Shown in pieces: positions 1 through 8,371 of a DNA stretch of 37,384 nucleotides. A program made the position numbers and the translations under genes. The notes under the pieces were generated by a model. It did not search any database. It was given only the letters and a program-made list of their open reading frames with translations, and was not told the origin of the DNA. The stretch lies in contig JAVHLP010000016.1 of NCBI GenBank assembly GCA_031082145.1, positions 1-37,384 on the forward strand. The letters are read 5' to 3'. Positions within the stretch are counted from its first letter, which is position 1, and each line of letters opens with the position of its first letter. This stretch comes from a bacterium (GTDB lineage Bacteria; Bacillota; Sulfobacillia; UBA995).

Positions 1-4
1 TCCC

Positions 5-1018
5 TTGGTACAGCAGTTTAAGAACTGCCGCCAAGGGAAATGGCTCATCCTCCTCTCGGTGGCAATTGCCGTAACGGGCACCGGGGTCTATGTTCTCCTG
101 ATGCCTCCATCATACGAGGCAAGTTCCTTGTACCTGAGCGAGACCACGACCACCGAGCTGGATGCGGCAGCCGCCTACATGCAGAGCGCCACCCTCCTGG
201 CGACGGCGGCTGAACGGATCGGCTTGACGGAGTCAGCCGAGAGCCTGGGCAGACGAGTGGCGGCAACCCGGCTGGAGGGGAAGAAGGCAGTGCAGGTGAC
301 GGTGCGCGGGCGGGACCCGACAGCGGCGGCCGCACTGGCGAGCAGCCTCGTGGAAGCCTGTGTGTCCTTGGTGGTGGAGACCAAGCTGGCCCAATTGGCC
401 GAGGCTAGCCAGGCTCTTGAGGCGGCCCTCGCCCGCGAGTCAGAGCGCTTTGATCGCGTGAAGGAACTCGAGCACCTCCGGGCCATTGCCGACGCCTCAG
501 CGGCTCTGGCGTGGAAGAAGGATCTGCTGGCAACCTGCCGCTCACGGCTCACCCTGATCGATATCGAGGAGCGGAAACTCAGCGCAGAGGTCCACTACCT
601 CGAGAACAAGCTCCTGAGCGAACCGGCTACCGCGATCCGAAACGTCGTTGAGGATCGGAACTCGTCCCTGCACGGCCTGACGGCTGAACGCACGGCCCTG
701 GCGGCGCTGGTGGAAACCCTGGAGCGGGAGACGGAGCGCTTGGGTGCCGAGCTCTCCACGCTGGAGGTCGAGTTCGAAGCCTTCATGGGCGAACGGGGCC
801 CGCATTCGAGGCAGGTCACCACGCTTGAGAACAAGTACCAGAAGCTCCTGGCGGAAATCGCGGAGGGTACCCACGACCCATCCTGGTTCCCGGCCGCCGT
901 CCCCTCTCAGAGAATCGGGCCCGGTCTTCAGGCATACCTGTCCCTAGGGGGAATCTTCGGGCTCCTAGCCGGCGTGGCTCTGGTCCTCAGCCGGGCCAGG
1001 TGGCAGGGCCGGGCCTGA
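5..1018 (+). CDS. Wzz-like polysaccharide chain-length determinant protein
   Basis: The protein has the Wzz/Wzc-N layout. A transmembrane segment lies near residues 13-33. It is followed by a P-x-YEA motif and a short beta-like stretch, then a long charged helical coiled-coil region (about residues 105-260), and a second transmembrane helix near residues 308-327 with a basic tail. Such proteins set the modal length of surface polysaccharide in the cytoplasmic membrane. No tyrosine kinase domain follows. The frame is open to the window edge and the first listed codon is TTG, so the true start may lie outside. The 3' end overlaps the convergent polymerase gene by 54 bases. The family call is fairly firm; the glycan it acts on is inferred from the neighbours. 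Confidence 0.75.
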   Translation: MVQQFKNCRQGKWLILLSVAIAVTGTGVYVLLMPPSYEASSLYLSETTTTELDAAAAYMQSATLLATAAERIGLTESAESLGRRVAATRLEGKKAVQVTVRGRDPTAAAALASSLVEACVSLVVETKLAQLAEASQALEAALARESERFDRVKELEHLRAIADASAALAWKKDLLATCRSRLTLIDIEERKLSAEVHYLENKLLSEPATAIRNVVEDRNSSLHGLTAERTALAALVETLERETERLGAELSTLEVEFEAFMGERGPHSRQVTTLENKYQKLLAEIAEGTHDPSWFPAAVPSQRIGPGLQAYLSLGGIFGLLAGVALVLSRARWQGRA

Positions 1019-2239
1019 CCCGGTCCCCGCCCTCCGGCTGAAGACCTGACAAGATCCCAGCAGGGCCATGATCAGCCACCAGTGTCGCTGGTAGAAAGCT
1101 TCGATCCCCATTGACAAGGCCACCATGGCCAGATGGGCAACAACCAGGGAACCCACCAGGATCCTCTCATCCCCGGGTGCCGATGCGTACGCCCGTAGCC
1201 CGGCCAGGACGAACCAGGCCAGGAACCCCACGAAGATGACCAGCCCCACGAACCCCATCTCAGTCAAGCTCCACAAGAGGGTATTGTGGACGATGTAGCC
1301 CTTCTGGGCGATCAGGGGGAAGACTCCGAGCCCAATCCCGGTAAGAGGACTCCTCGCGAACGCACCTGTAGCCTCAGCACCTATGTCCAGACGGGCCGCA
1401 ATCTGCGGCAGCCGGCTGGCCACGGCCACCAGTCCGGAGAAGCGGTTGAGCCCCACCAACACGGGGACACCCACCAGCGCGACCGCTCCGGGCACGAGCA
1501 GGGCCCGAAACAGCCCTGGCCTGGCCATTCCAATGAGCGCCAGGAGCACGAGGGCCCCAATCCAGGCTGAGCGGGACAGCGTGAGGAGCAGCCCGAGGCC
1601 GAGGGTCAAGGTTGCGAGGGTGCCCCATATCCCGCCGAGCAGTGGCCGTGAGGAGTACCGGGTGGGAAGGTGAACCGCCAGGGCCGTGACCAGGAGGCCA
1701 CCGTAGGCGTTGGGGTCAAGCAAGAAACCGGCAAGACGCCTCGGGTCGACAATGAACCACGGCAGGCTCATCCCTCGGTTGAGAGCAACCAGGAAGACGG
1801 CCATGGCGAGCAGGTTGGTGGCCACCACGCTCATCAGGAACACCCTTAAGAGGGCGCGGATACGGGCCCAATCGGTGGTCAAGCCGGTCACGAGAGCATA
1901 GCCTCCGAGGAGGACCAGCAGTCCACAACCCTTCTGCCACAGAGCATAGGTGGTGATCTGACCGGTCCTCAGGACGGCAACCAGGAGGCCCATCGCAAAA
2001 AGCGGCGGCAGCGCGAGGTGCCATGCGCTCCAGGCGTGCCGCGGGAACTTCAGCCAACGTGCCGTGAGCAGCAGGCAGACCGCCAGCACCAAGTCCGCCG
2101 GGGCCAGGCGCATCCCGGAAGCGGTGGCGACCTGGAACGGCAATAGGACAACCCAGAGCATGAGCAGCCACGGTCCCAACCGCTCAGGATGGCCGAGTTT
2201 GGGCAAATTCAGCTTGATCAGGATCTGTCTAATCGCCAT
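965..2239 (-). CDS. O-antigen polymerase/ligase family membrane protein (Wzy_C type)
   Basis: A polytopic membrane protein with about ten to twelve hydrophobic helices. A Wzy_C/WaaL-like segment in the C-terminal half contains GIGLGVFPLIAQKG followed by VHNTLLW, where the His-Asn pair matches the conserved periplasmic loop of O-antigen ligases and polymerases. It probably polymerises or transfers lipid-linked glycan repeat units outside the membrane. The start is uncertain. ATG at 2239 gives a sensible N-terminus. The frame also opens at a GTG at 2314 that overlaps the TGA of the upstream glycosyltransferase remnant, and a GGAAAGGAG sits between the two, about 25 bases before the ATG. Polymerase and ligase functions cannot be told apart from sequence. 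Confidence 0.75.
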   Translation of the reverse strand: MAIRQILIKLNLPKLGHPERLGPWLLMLWVVLLPFQVATASGMRLAPADLVLAVCLLLTARWLKFPRHAWSAWHLALPPLFAMGLLVAVLRTGQITTYALWQKGCGLLVLLGGYALVTGLTTDWARIRALLRVFLMSVVATNLLAMAVFLVALNRGMSLPWFIVDPRRLAGFLLDPNAYGGLLVTALAVHLPTRYSSRPLLGGIWGTLATLTLGLGLLLTLSRSAWIGALVLLALIGMARPGLFRALLVPGAVALVGVPVLVGLNRFSGLVAVASRLPQIAARLDIGAEATGAFARSPLTGIGLGVFPLIAQKGYIVHNTLLWSLTEMGFVGLVIFVGFLAWFVLAGLRAYASAPGDERILVGSLVVAHLAMVALSMGIEAFYQRHWWLIMALLGSCQVFSRRAGTGSGPALPPGPAEDQSHAG

Positions 2240-2310
2240 CCCGCCTGCCTGTCTTATGGATGCTTCTCCTTTCCGTTCCCGCTGACCTTCCCGCTGCCCG
2301 GGCTTCCAAC

Positions 2311-2787
2311 TCACCGTTCGGGCCAGACCAAGGGGGGTTGAGGCGGGCGGTTGATCGCGCGGTATAGCCGCTTGCCCAAGGGCGCCGAGCCAGGCCAGAG
2401 GGCCAGTAGCCAGGCCATGAGGCGGCGCACCGGTCCAACGGGCAGGCGGGCAGCGGACAGCAGTTGTTGCCTGGCGGCCCCGACGGCGCCGGTCCCCTGT
2501 AGCCGTCCTGCCTGGGATAGGTGACGCCGGAAGCGTATCGTCCAGTACTCTGAGGGCTTCAGGGGGCTGGCCACGTTGGTGGTAGGATCCCAGCGTTCGA
2601 CAACTCTCCTCTCGCCCTCCAGCATCCGGGTGAGGTTCTGGCCTATGCTCAGACCGTCACTTACCCGACGGTAGAGAACAAGGCGTTCGGTTAGCACGGC
2701 CACGGGGAAGCCTGCAGTCGCTATGCGTGGCCGCATGTCCCAGTCCTCCACCCACGCGGACTCAAAACCGCCAACCGCTTCGACTTG
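2311..2787 (-). pseudogene. C-terminal remnant of a family 2 glycosyltransferase
   Basis: The frame begins directly after the stop codon of the upstream GT4 gene. It opens with QVEAVGGFESAW and then VEDWDMRPRIATAGFPVAV. This is the GGF...EDWD region that normally falls about halfway through GT2 enzymes, with the general-base Asp. The nucleotide-binding GT-A half (DXD motif), roughly 165 residues, is absent. The first possible starts (GTG 2751, ATG 2736) would give only about 140 residues without a catalytic fold. The frame ends at 2311 and overlaps a GTG of the next gene, as an intact operon member would. I read it as a deletion relic. An uncharacterised small protein made from GTG 2751 is possible but less likely. 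Confidence 0.7.
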
Positions 2788-3876
2788 TCAGGCTAGCGGC
2801 CTTCCCGTCCACTCCGCGTATATCGCCTCCATGGCCTGAACTACCCGGTCCACCGCGTACCCCGCGACCCGCTCCCGGGCCCTGGCCCCCATGGTCGCGG
2901 CCAGGTCCGGCTCGCCCAGCAACCGACTGACAGCGGCGGCCATGGCCTCCGGATCGCCGAGTGGCACCAGGAAGCCGGTCCGCTCGTCCTCGACCAGGTC
3001 GCGGTGGCCGCGGACGTCGGTGACAACCACCGGCCGGGCGGCGGCCATGGCCTCCAGGATGACCCGCGGCAACCCTTCCCGGCGGGAGGCACTGACGACC
3101 ACCGTCGCCCCGACCAGCAACTCCGGCAAGTCACGACGGAATCCGAGAAAACGCACCTGCCCACCTATGCCCAACTGGTTGGCCAGAGAGCGTAGTCCGG
3201 CCGCCTGCGGTCCCTCGCCGGCGATCAGCAGCATCGCCCGCGGCTCGGCGTCCATGACATGCCGCCAGGCCCTCAGCAACTGGCCGAGGTTCTTGTTGGC
3301 CAAGAGGTCGCCGGCGGCGAGGACGGTCAGACCCTGCGGCGGGCCGGGATCGGCCGGGAGAGGTACCCCCACCCCGGGCACCCGGTAGACCTTCCCCCGG
3401 ACGGGCAACCGGAGCGCTTGCTGGTAGTCTTCGGCATTAATCGCCAGCAAGCCGTCGGTCCAGTGCGCTGCCAGCCACTCCAGCGGGTAGTAGAGGAGCC
3501 AGTTGAGGAACGGGGCGCCCCGGTAGAAGTGAAAACCGTGGGCGGTGTAGAGAACGGCCGGGACCCGCGTTAGGCGGGCGGCTAGCCGCCCCAGCAAGGA
3601 GGCCACCGGCGTGTGCACATGCACCAGCCGGTAGTCCTGCCGCCGCATCAGGGCAAGCAGGGTGAAGAAGGCCACCAGGTTGGACGGGTTCCAGGGACTC
3701 CTCCGAAAGACCACCGGCCAAGTTCTCACCCCGTGTTCCGCGAGCTTGCCTTCATCACCGTCGGCGCGGCAGGCGACGTGCACCTCGCACCCCTGAGCCT
3801 GAAGGAGGTGGATCACGGGGAGGTGGAAGTAGGTGAAATGGCGGGCCACGCTGGCGACGAGAAGCACCCTGGTCAA
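2788..3876 (-). CDS. Glycosyltransferase family 4 (GT-B fold)
   Basis: About 362 residues, typical for a GT4 retaining glycosyltransferase that uses a nucleotide-sugar donor at the cytoplasmic face. The N-terminal Rossmann-like half begins TRVLLVASVARHF and includes HVHTPVASLLGRLAARL and YTAHGFHFYRG. The C-terminal half has GEGPQ and the EX7E signature (E267 and E275) in REGLPRVILEAMAAARPVVV. The chosen TTG start at 3876 overlaps the pglD-like stop by four bases, with GGAAGG upstream. The frame stays open to 4566, but that extension is a shadow of the acetyltransferase gene. Its place in the cluster suggests it extends the glycan primed by the pglC-like enzyme. Donor and acceptor are unknown. 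Confidence 0.88.
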   Translation of the reverse strand: MTRVLLVASVARHFTYFHLPVIHLLQAQGCEVHVACRADGDEGKLAEHGVRTWPVVFRRSPWNPSNLVAFFTLLALMRRQDYRLVHVHTPVASLLGRLAARLTRVPAVLYTAHGFHFYRGAPFLNWLLYYPLEWLAAHWTDGLLAINAEDYQQALRLPVRGKVYRVPGVGVPLPADPGPPQGLTVLAAGDLLANKNLGQLLRAWRHVMDAEPRAMLLIAGEGPQAAGLRSLANQLGIGGQVRFLGFRRDLPELLVGATVVVSASRREGLPRVILEAMAAARPVVVTDVRGHRDLVEDERTGFLVPLGDPEAMAAAVSRLLGEPDLAATMGARARERVAGYAVDRVVQAMEAIYAEWTGRPLA

Positions 3877-4526
3877 GCCCGGTACCAGCCTTCCTGCCGT
3901 TGGCTGATAACCCTGGCCGGAATCCCCACCGCAGTGACGTTGGCCGGCAGGTCGCGGACGACCACCGCCCCGGCTCCCACAATGGACCAGCCCCCGATGG
4001 CCACATCCTGAATGACGTTGCTGCCCGTCCCGAGGTCGCAGCCAGGCCCCACTCGCACGTTGCCCGAGATGTTCACGCTGGGAGCGGCGGTCACGAAGTC
4101 CCCCAGTTGGGCATCGTGCCCGACGGTGCAGTCCAGGTTGAGGATGACGTGACGGCCGATGGTGAGGTCGGTAGTCACCAGGGTCCCGGCACACACAATG
4201 ACGCCCTCGCCCAAGGCGACCCGGTTGCCGATCCAGGCCCGGGGGTGGACGAGTGTGGCCCATTTCGGCGAGCCGAGGCTCTCGGCAACCCGCCACCTGG
4301 CGGCCGGGCTGCCGATGGCCACTGCCACCGCGACCCCCGGGTGGGCAGCCAGCCACTCCCCGCCGCCGAGAACGGGATAGCCATGCAACTCCTGGCCGTG
4401 GCGAGCCGGCTCCGAGTCCAGGAAGCCCCGGAATCGCCAGGTGAAAGCCTGCTTGTTGATATCCTCGACCACCTGGTGAACCTCGCGGGCGAATCCACCG
4501 GTGCCGAAGATCACCAGATCGTTCAC
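3873..4526 (-). CDS. pglD: PglD/NeuD-type sugar O/N-acetyltransferase
   Basis: 217 residues. An N-terminal Rossmann-like sugar-binding domain (VIFGTGGFAREV near residue 5) is followed by a left-handed beta-helix of hexapeptide repeats (about residues 85-210). H137 in the LDCTVGHDAQLGD context aligns with the catalytic base of PglD. Members acetylate the 4-amino group of UDP-4-amino-4,6-dideoxy sugars with acetyl-CoA, or sialic acid precursors. The neighbouring aminotransferase, 4,6-dehydratase and phosphoglycosyl transferase favour the bacillosamine-type reaction. GTG at 4526 overlaps the upstream stop (GTGA) and has GAGGGGGG about nine bases ahead. Substrate specificity is inferred from context. 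Confidence 0.82.
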   Translation of the reverse strand: MNDLVIFGTGGFAREVHQVVEDINKQAFTWRFRGFLDSEPARHGQELHGYPVLGGGEWLAAHPGVAVAVAIGSPAARWRVAESLGSPKWATLVHPRAWIGNRVALGEGVIVCAGTLVTTDLTIGRHVILNLDCTVGHDAQLGDFVTAAPSVNISGNVRVGPGCDLGTGSNVIQDVAIGGWSIVGAGAVVVRDLPANVTAVGIPARVISQRQEGWYRA

Positions 4527-5149
4527 CTGTCTCTGCCCCCCTCGAATCTGGGCATGGTGGTGTCATGTCCGGGCGCCCCGATCCCTTCCCGGCGGATGGT
4601 CTTCACCAAGGTGAGCCAGAGGATTCTGAGGTCCAGCCGGAGGCTCCAGTTGTCGACGTACCAGACATCCAACTCGAACCGCTCCTCCCAGGTCACAGCG
4701 TTCCGGCCGTTCACCTGGGCCCAGCCGGTGAGGCCGGGCTTCACCTCATGGCGCCTGGCCTGCCGGGGCGTGTACACATCCAGATACTCCAGCAAGAGCG
4801 GCCTCGGACCCACCAGGCTCATGTGGCCCAGCAGGACGTTGATCAGCTCAGGAAGCTCGTCCAGGCTGGTCCGGCGCAGCCAGCGGCCCACCGAGGTGAG
4901 GCGCCGGGCGTCGGGCCGCAGCACCCCGGCGTCATCCCGGAGGTCAGCCATGGTGCGGAACTTGACCAGGGTGAAAGGGCGGCCGCCCTGACCCGGCCGG
5001 CGTTGTAGGAACAGGACCGGACTCCCCATCGTGAGCCTGATGAAGAAGGCGACGGCCAGGAGCACGGGAGCCGCGAGGAGGAGGCCGATCAGAGCCCCGC
5101 AGACATCCATCACGCGTTTGGCTACCACCGAACCCCGAGACCCTAGCAC
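4523..5149 (-). CDS. pglC: Polyprenyl-phosphate phosphoglycosyl transferase (PglC/WcaJ C-domain type)
   Basis: 208 residues, the short monotopic form. It has one N-terminal hydrophobic re-entrant helix after KRVMDVCGALIG, the basic RRPGQGG and KFRTM segments, and the catalytic Asp-Glu pair D97/E98 in SLDELPELINVL. A GPRP motif (about residues 114-117) follows. The family transfers a sugar-1-phosphate from a UDP-sugar to undecaprenyl phosphate, which starts lipid-linked glycan assembly at the cytoplasmic membrane. It overlaps the aminotransferase stop (GTGCTAG) and the acetyltransferase start, so translation is probably coupled. A second GTG a few codons in could also be the start. The size and neighbours resemble Campylobacter PglC, but the sugar is not proven. 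Confidence 0.88.
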   Translation of the reverse strand: MLGSRGSVVAKRVMDVCGALIGLLLAAPVLLAVAFFIRLTMGSPVLFLQRRPGQGGRPFTLVKFRTMADLRDDAGVLRPDARRLTSVGRWLRRTSLDELPELINVLLGHMSLVGPRPLLLEYLDVYTPRQARRHEVKPGLTGWAQVNGRNAVTWEERFELDVWYVDNWSLRLDLRILWLTLVKTIRREGIGAPGHDTTMPRFEGGRDR

Positions 5150-6255
5150 CGCCCCAGTTCCTCCTCCAGGGCACTGACCACCAGGTCGACATCGCCGGCG
5201 GTCATGCGGCCGTGAAAGGGCAGGGCCAGGCCCGACCGGCCGGCCGCCTCGGTGACCGGCAGCTCCCCGCCCCGGAACCCAAAGCGCTCCCGGTAGAAAG
5301 GCTGCAGGTGAATGGGCTGGAAGTAGGGCCGCGAGGGTATTCCCCGCTCCGCCAGCCGGGCCATCACGGCGTCACGATCAACGGCCGGGTCCAGCCGCAC
5401 CACGTACACAAACCAGCTCATCCTGACTCCCGGCGCCACCGGGGGTGGGGTCACTCCCCGGACGGCGGCCAGCCGGGCGTGGTAGAGAGAGGCCACCCGG
5501 TCCCGCTTGGCAAGCAACTCCTCTATCCGCCGGAGTTGCCCCAGCCCGACCGCCGCGCTGAGCTCATCTAGCCGGTAGTTGTAGCCCAGGCGCTCGTGGC
5601 AGAGCCAGGCCTCGCCCTCTCCCCTGCCCTGGTTTCGCAGGCTGCGGCAGAGCCGGGCCAGGTCGTCGTCGCCGGTGACGATCATACCACCCTCACCGGT
5701 GGTGATCTGCTTGTTAGGGTAGAAGGCGAAAACGGCCCCCGTGGCCAGGCGGGGATTCCCTAGCCGCAAGTCCCCCAGAGCCGCCCCCAGAGCCTCGCAG
5801 GCGTCGTCGATGAGGTGAAGACCGCGGCGGGCGGCGATCTCGCCCAGCCGGTCCAGCCGGCAGGGGTGTCCAAAGGCGTCCACCGCCAAGATGGCGCGGG
5901 TGCGGGGAGTGACGGCGGCTTCCACCAGGTCGGGGTCCAGGCATAGATAGCGGGGCTCGACGTCCACGAAGACGGGGCAGGCCCCCTCGTAGAGGATGAC
6001 GTTGCTGGACGCCACGAAGCTAAAGCTGGCGGTTATGACCTCGTCGCCGGCCCCGATACCGAGGGCCCGCACCAGGCAGTGGAGACCCGCCGTGCCGCTG
6101 GAGACGGCGACGGCGTGGGGGGCCCCGACGTATGACGCCAGGGCCGCCTCGAAATCGCGGGTCATCTGCCCCATGCTCAGGGAGTCCGACCGGAGCACGC
6201 GGTTGACCAGTTCTATCTCCAGTTCAGTTATGTCCGGCCGGGCCAGGGCGATCAA
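5143..6255 (-). CDS. pglE: DegT/DnrJ/EryC1/StrS PLP-dependent sugar aminotransferase
   Basis: 370 residues, the usual family length. Landmarks are SSGTAGLHCLVRALG near residue 52, LIDDACEALGA (cofactor Asp near 151) and FAFYPNKQITTGEGG, whose K182 should form the PLP Schiff base. Such enzymes aminate 4-keto-6-deoxy nucleotide sugars using glutamate. Next to a pglF-like dehydratase and a pglD-like acetyltransferase the likely substrate is UDP-4-keto-6-deoxy-GlcNAc. The start is TTG at 6255, chosen because GGAGGAGG lies seven bases upstream and the protein then begins IALARPDITELE as in homologues. It is the first gene after a 209-base gap, so it may be transcribed separately from pglF. Confidence 0.87.
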   Translation of the reverse strand: MIALARPDITELEIELVNRVLRSDSLSMGQMTRDFEAALASYVGAPHAVAVSSGTAGLHCLVRALGIGAGDEVITASFSFVASSNVILYEGACPVFVDVEPRYLCLDPDLVEAAVTPRTRAILAVDAFGHPCRLDRLGEIAARRGLHLIDDACEALGAALGDLRLGNPRLATGAVFAFYPNKQITTGEGGMIVTGDDDLARLCRSLRNQGRGEGEAWLCHERLGYNYRLDELSAAVGLGQLRRIEELLAKRDRVASLYHARLAAVRGVTPPPVAPGVRMSWFVYVVRLDPAVDRDAVMARLAERGIPSRPYFQPIHLQPFYRERFGFRGGELPVTEAAGRSGLALPFHGRMTAGDVDLVVSALEEELGRC

Positions 6256-6390
6256 GGCTGGACCTCCTCCAGACGTCGCCTAGGCCCGCGCTTCGGCGGT
6301 CCGCAGGGGAACTCCTGCCCGGGGGTCCGATTGCCTGGAAATGGACGAGTTGGCGGGGCCCTGGGTGGCATCTGCATCTGGTGCCACTAT

Positions 6391-6408
6391 GTGCAATACT
6401 AGTTGCAC
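6391..6408. repeat. Short perfect inverted repeat in the pglF-pglE gap
   Basis: GTGCAA (6391-6396) and TTGCAC (6403-6408) are exact inverted copies around TACTAG. They lie in the otherwise featureless 6256-6464 gap between two minus-strand genes. There is no T run, so this does not look like an intrinsic terminator. It could be an operator half-site pair or chance. I saw no convincing promoter here, although a TTGACC-like hexamer occurs on the minus strand near 6445-6450. Confidence 0.3.
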
Positions 6409-6464
6409 TAGGATCCGCGGAATGAAGCGGTCTGGCGGCGACGGTCAAGACACACAACCGGCCA

Positions 6465-8303
6465 TCAGGACACGCCCTCCTTGCCGGCGGCCAGCCGGAA
6501 CAACGTCTCCCGGATGGCCGGACCGTCGCCCGCCCGGACCAGTGCTTCCAGACGGCCGAGTTCACGGTCCAGGGCGGACCAGGGTGGCGCCTCCTGCTGG
6601 GCAACGAAGATGCGGTCATGGGAAGTGGCGCCGACTTCTTCCCAGGCCGTGAGCAACTCCTCGTGCACCTTCTCCCCCGGCCTCAGCCCGATGAACTGAA
6701 TGGGGATGTCGGCGCCGGGTTCCTTGCCGGCCAGGCGGATGACGTTCTCAGCCAGCTCCAGAATCCGGACCGGGGTGCCCATGTCCAGAATTAGGACCTG
6801 GCCGCCGTGACCGATCGCCGCCGCCTGTAAGAGCAGCTGGCAGGCTTCCTCCACGGTCATGAAGTAGCGGGTCGCCTCGGGGTCGGTTACCGTCACCGGG
6901 CCGCCCCGGGCCACCTGGCGCTGGAAGAGGGGGAGCACGCTGCCCCGGCTACCCAGGACGTTGCCGAATCGCACCGCCACGAAGACGGTACCCCCCTCAC
7001 GGTTGAGGCTCTGTACGATGAGCTCTCCCACCCGCTTGGTGGCCCCCATCACGCTGGAGGGCCGGACCGCCTTGTCCGAGGACACGTACACAAAGCCCCG
7101 GACCCCAGCCGCCAGGGCCGCCAGGGCCACGTTCCGGGTGCCGAAGAGGTTGTTCTTGACCGCCTCCTCGGGGTTGTTCTCCAGCAGGGGCACGTGCTTG
7201 TGGGCAGCGGCGTGAAACACGACAGCCGGCCCGTAAGAACTCAGGACCCAGTCCATCCGTTCCCGGTCCCGGATGTCGGCCAGCACGATCTGGCGCGGCT
7301 GCCCCGGGTGTTCGAGGTCCAGGTCGGCCGCCAGCTCGTGCAACTGGTTCTCCTCGTTCCCCAGCAAGACGAGCAGCCGGGGACCGAAGCGGCTGACCTG
7401 CCGACACAGTTCGGAGCCGATGGAACCCCCGGCCCCGGTCACCAGGACCACCCGATCGTGGAGGTTGCCTGCGGCTTCTTCGAGATCGATGACCGCCGGC
7501 TCGCGACCAAGGAAGTCCTCCGGCCGGACGTCCCGCAGGGCGGCCAGGTCGATCCGGCCGTCCAGGAGTTCGTAGACTCCCGGGAGGAGGCGGACCCGGG
7601 CCCGGGTCCGGGCCGCAACCCTGGTCCACTCGCTGGTGACCTGCGGGGTGGCGGAAGGCATAGCGATTATGATCTGGCCGATCCGCCGCTCGGTAACCAC
7701 CTGCTCCAGGTTGGCCCGATCGGCCAGCACCCGGAGACCGCCGATGAGCATCCCCCGCTTGCGCCGGTCGTCATCGGCGAAGCCGACGGGGACGGCCCCC
7801 AGTTCGGGGTGGCGGTTGAGCTCCCGGGCCACCATCCGGCCCGCCTCACCCGCCCCGACGACCAGTACCCGGCTGCCGTTGCGGGCCCGGAACCAGGGTT
7901 CACCCGATCCGGCCAGCTTGGCCAGCATGCGGGTGCCACCGGTCAGGAGGAGGGTGAGCATGGCCGCTATCAGGATGGCGCTGCGGGGGTAGCTGAAGCG
8001 CAGGAGGTGGTAGATGATACCCCAGAGGGCGGCGGTGGCCACCGCTTCCCCCGAGACCAGGCGTAGCATATCACGGGCGTCGGCGTACTTCCAGATTCGC
8101 CAGTAATAGCCGGCAACGACAAAGGCCCCGCCGTGCACCAGGTTGACCGGCCATAAGAGGTCGACCCAGGTCGCCCGGTATATGGACGGCACCGCTCCTT
8201 CGAACCGGAGCCAGAGGCCCGCCGCCCAGCCCAGGTTGACCCAGAAGAGATCGGCCAGCAACAGCAGTAGAACGGGAAACGCTCGCTGAACCAAGGCTCG
8301 CAT
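6465..8303 (-). CDS. pglF: Membrane nucleotide-sugar 4,6-dehydratase (PglF/CapD/FlaA1 family)
   Basis: About 612 residues. Four N-terminal hydrophobic helices (about residues 5-125) are followed by a CoA-binding-like Rossmann domain (VLVVGAGEAGRMV near 146). The C-terminal extended SDR domain has TGAGGSIG at about 289-296, SSDK at 408-411 and MGATK at 419-423. The Met in place of the usual SDR Tyr is characteristic of this 4,6-dehydratase subfamily. It should convert UDP-GlcNAc to the 4-keto-6-deoxy sugar, step one of the bacillosamine route finished by PglE and PglD. The frame is open to 8390. ATG at 8303 was chosen because the protein then starts just before the first membrane helix, with GGGCGGGGG adjacent. 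Residue numbers use that start. Confidence 0.88.
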   Translation of the reverse strand: MRALVQRAFPVLLLLLADLFWVNLGWAAGLWLRFEGAVPSIYRATWVDLLWPVNLVHGGAFVVAGYYWRIWKYADARDMLRLVSGEAVATAALWGIIYHLLRFSYPRSAILIAAMLTLLLTGGTRMLAKLAGSGEPWFRARNGSRVLVVGAGEAGRMVARELNRHPELGAVPVGFADDDRRKRGMLIGGLRVLADRANLEQVVTERRIGQIIIAMPSATPQVTSEWTRVAARTRARVRLLPGVYELLDGRIDLAALRDVRPEDFLGREPAVIDLEEAAGNLHDRVVLVTGAGGSIGSELCRQVSRFGPRLLVLLGNEENQLHELAADLDLEHPGQPRQIVLADIRDRERMDWVLSSYGPAVVFHAAAHKHVPLLENNPEEAVKNNLFGTRNVALAALAAGVRGFVYVSSDKAVRPSSVMGATKRVGELIVQSLNREGGTVFVAVRFGNVLGSRGSVLPLFQRQVARGGPVTVTDPEATRYFMTVEEACQLLLQAAAIGHGGQVLILDMGTPVRILELAENVIRLAGKEPGADIPIQFIGLRPGEKVHEELLTAWEEVGATSHDRIFVAQQEAPPWSALDRELGRLEALVRAGDGPAIRETLFRLAAGKEGVS

Positions 8304-8371
8304 TCCCCCGCCCGGGGAGGAATTGCCGGCCCCAGTTTGGCATCCGGAACCCATCCCCTGCCCGCCCCCGC

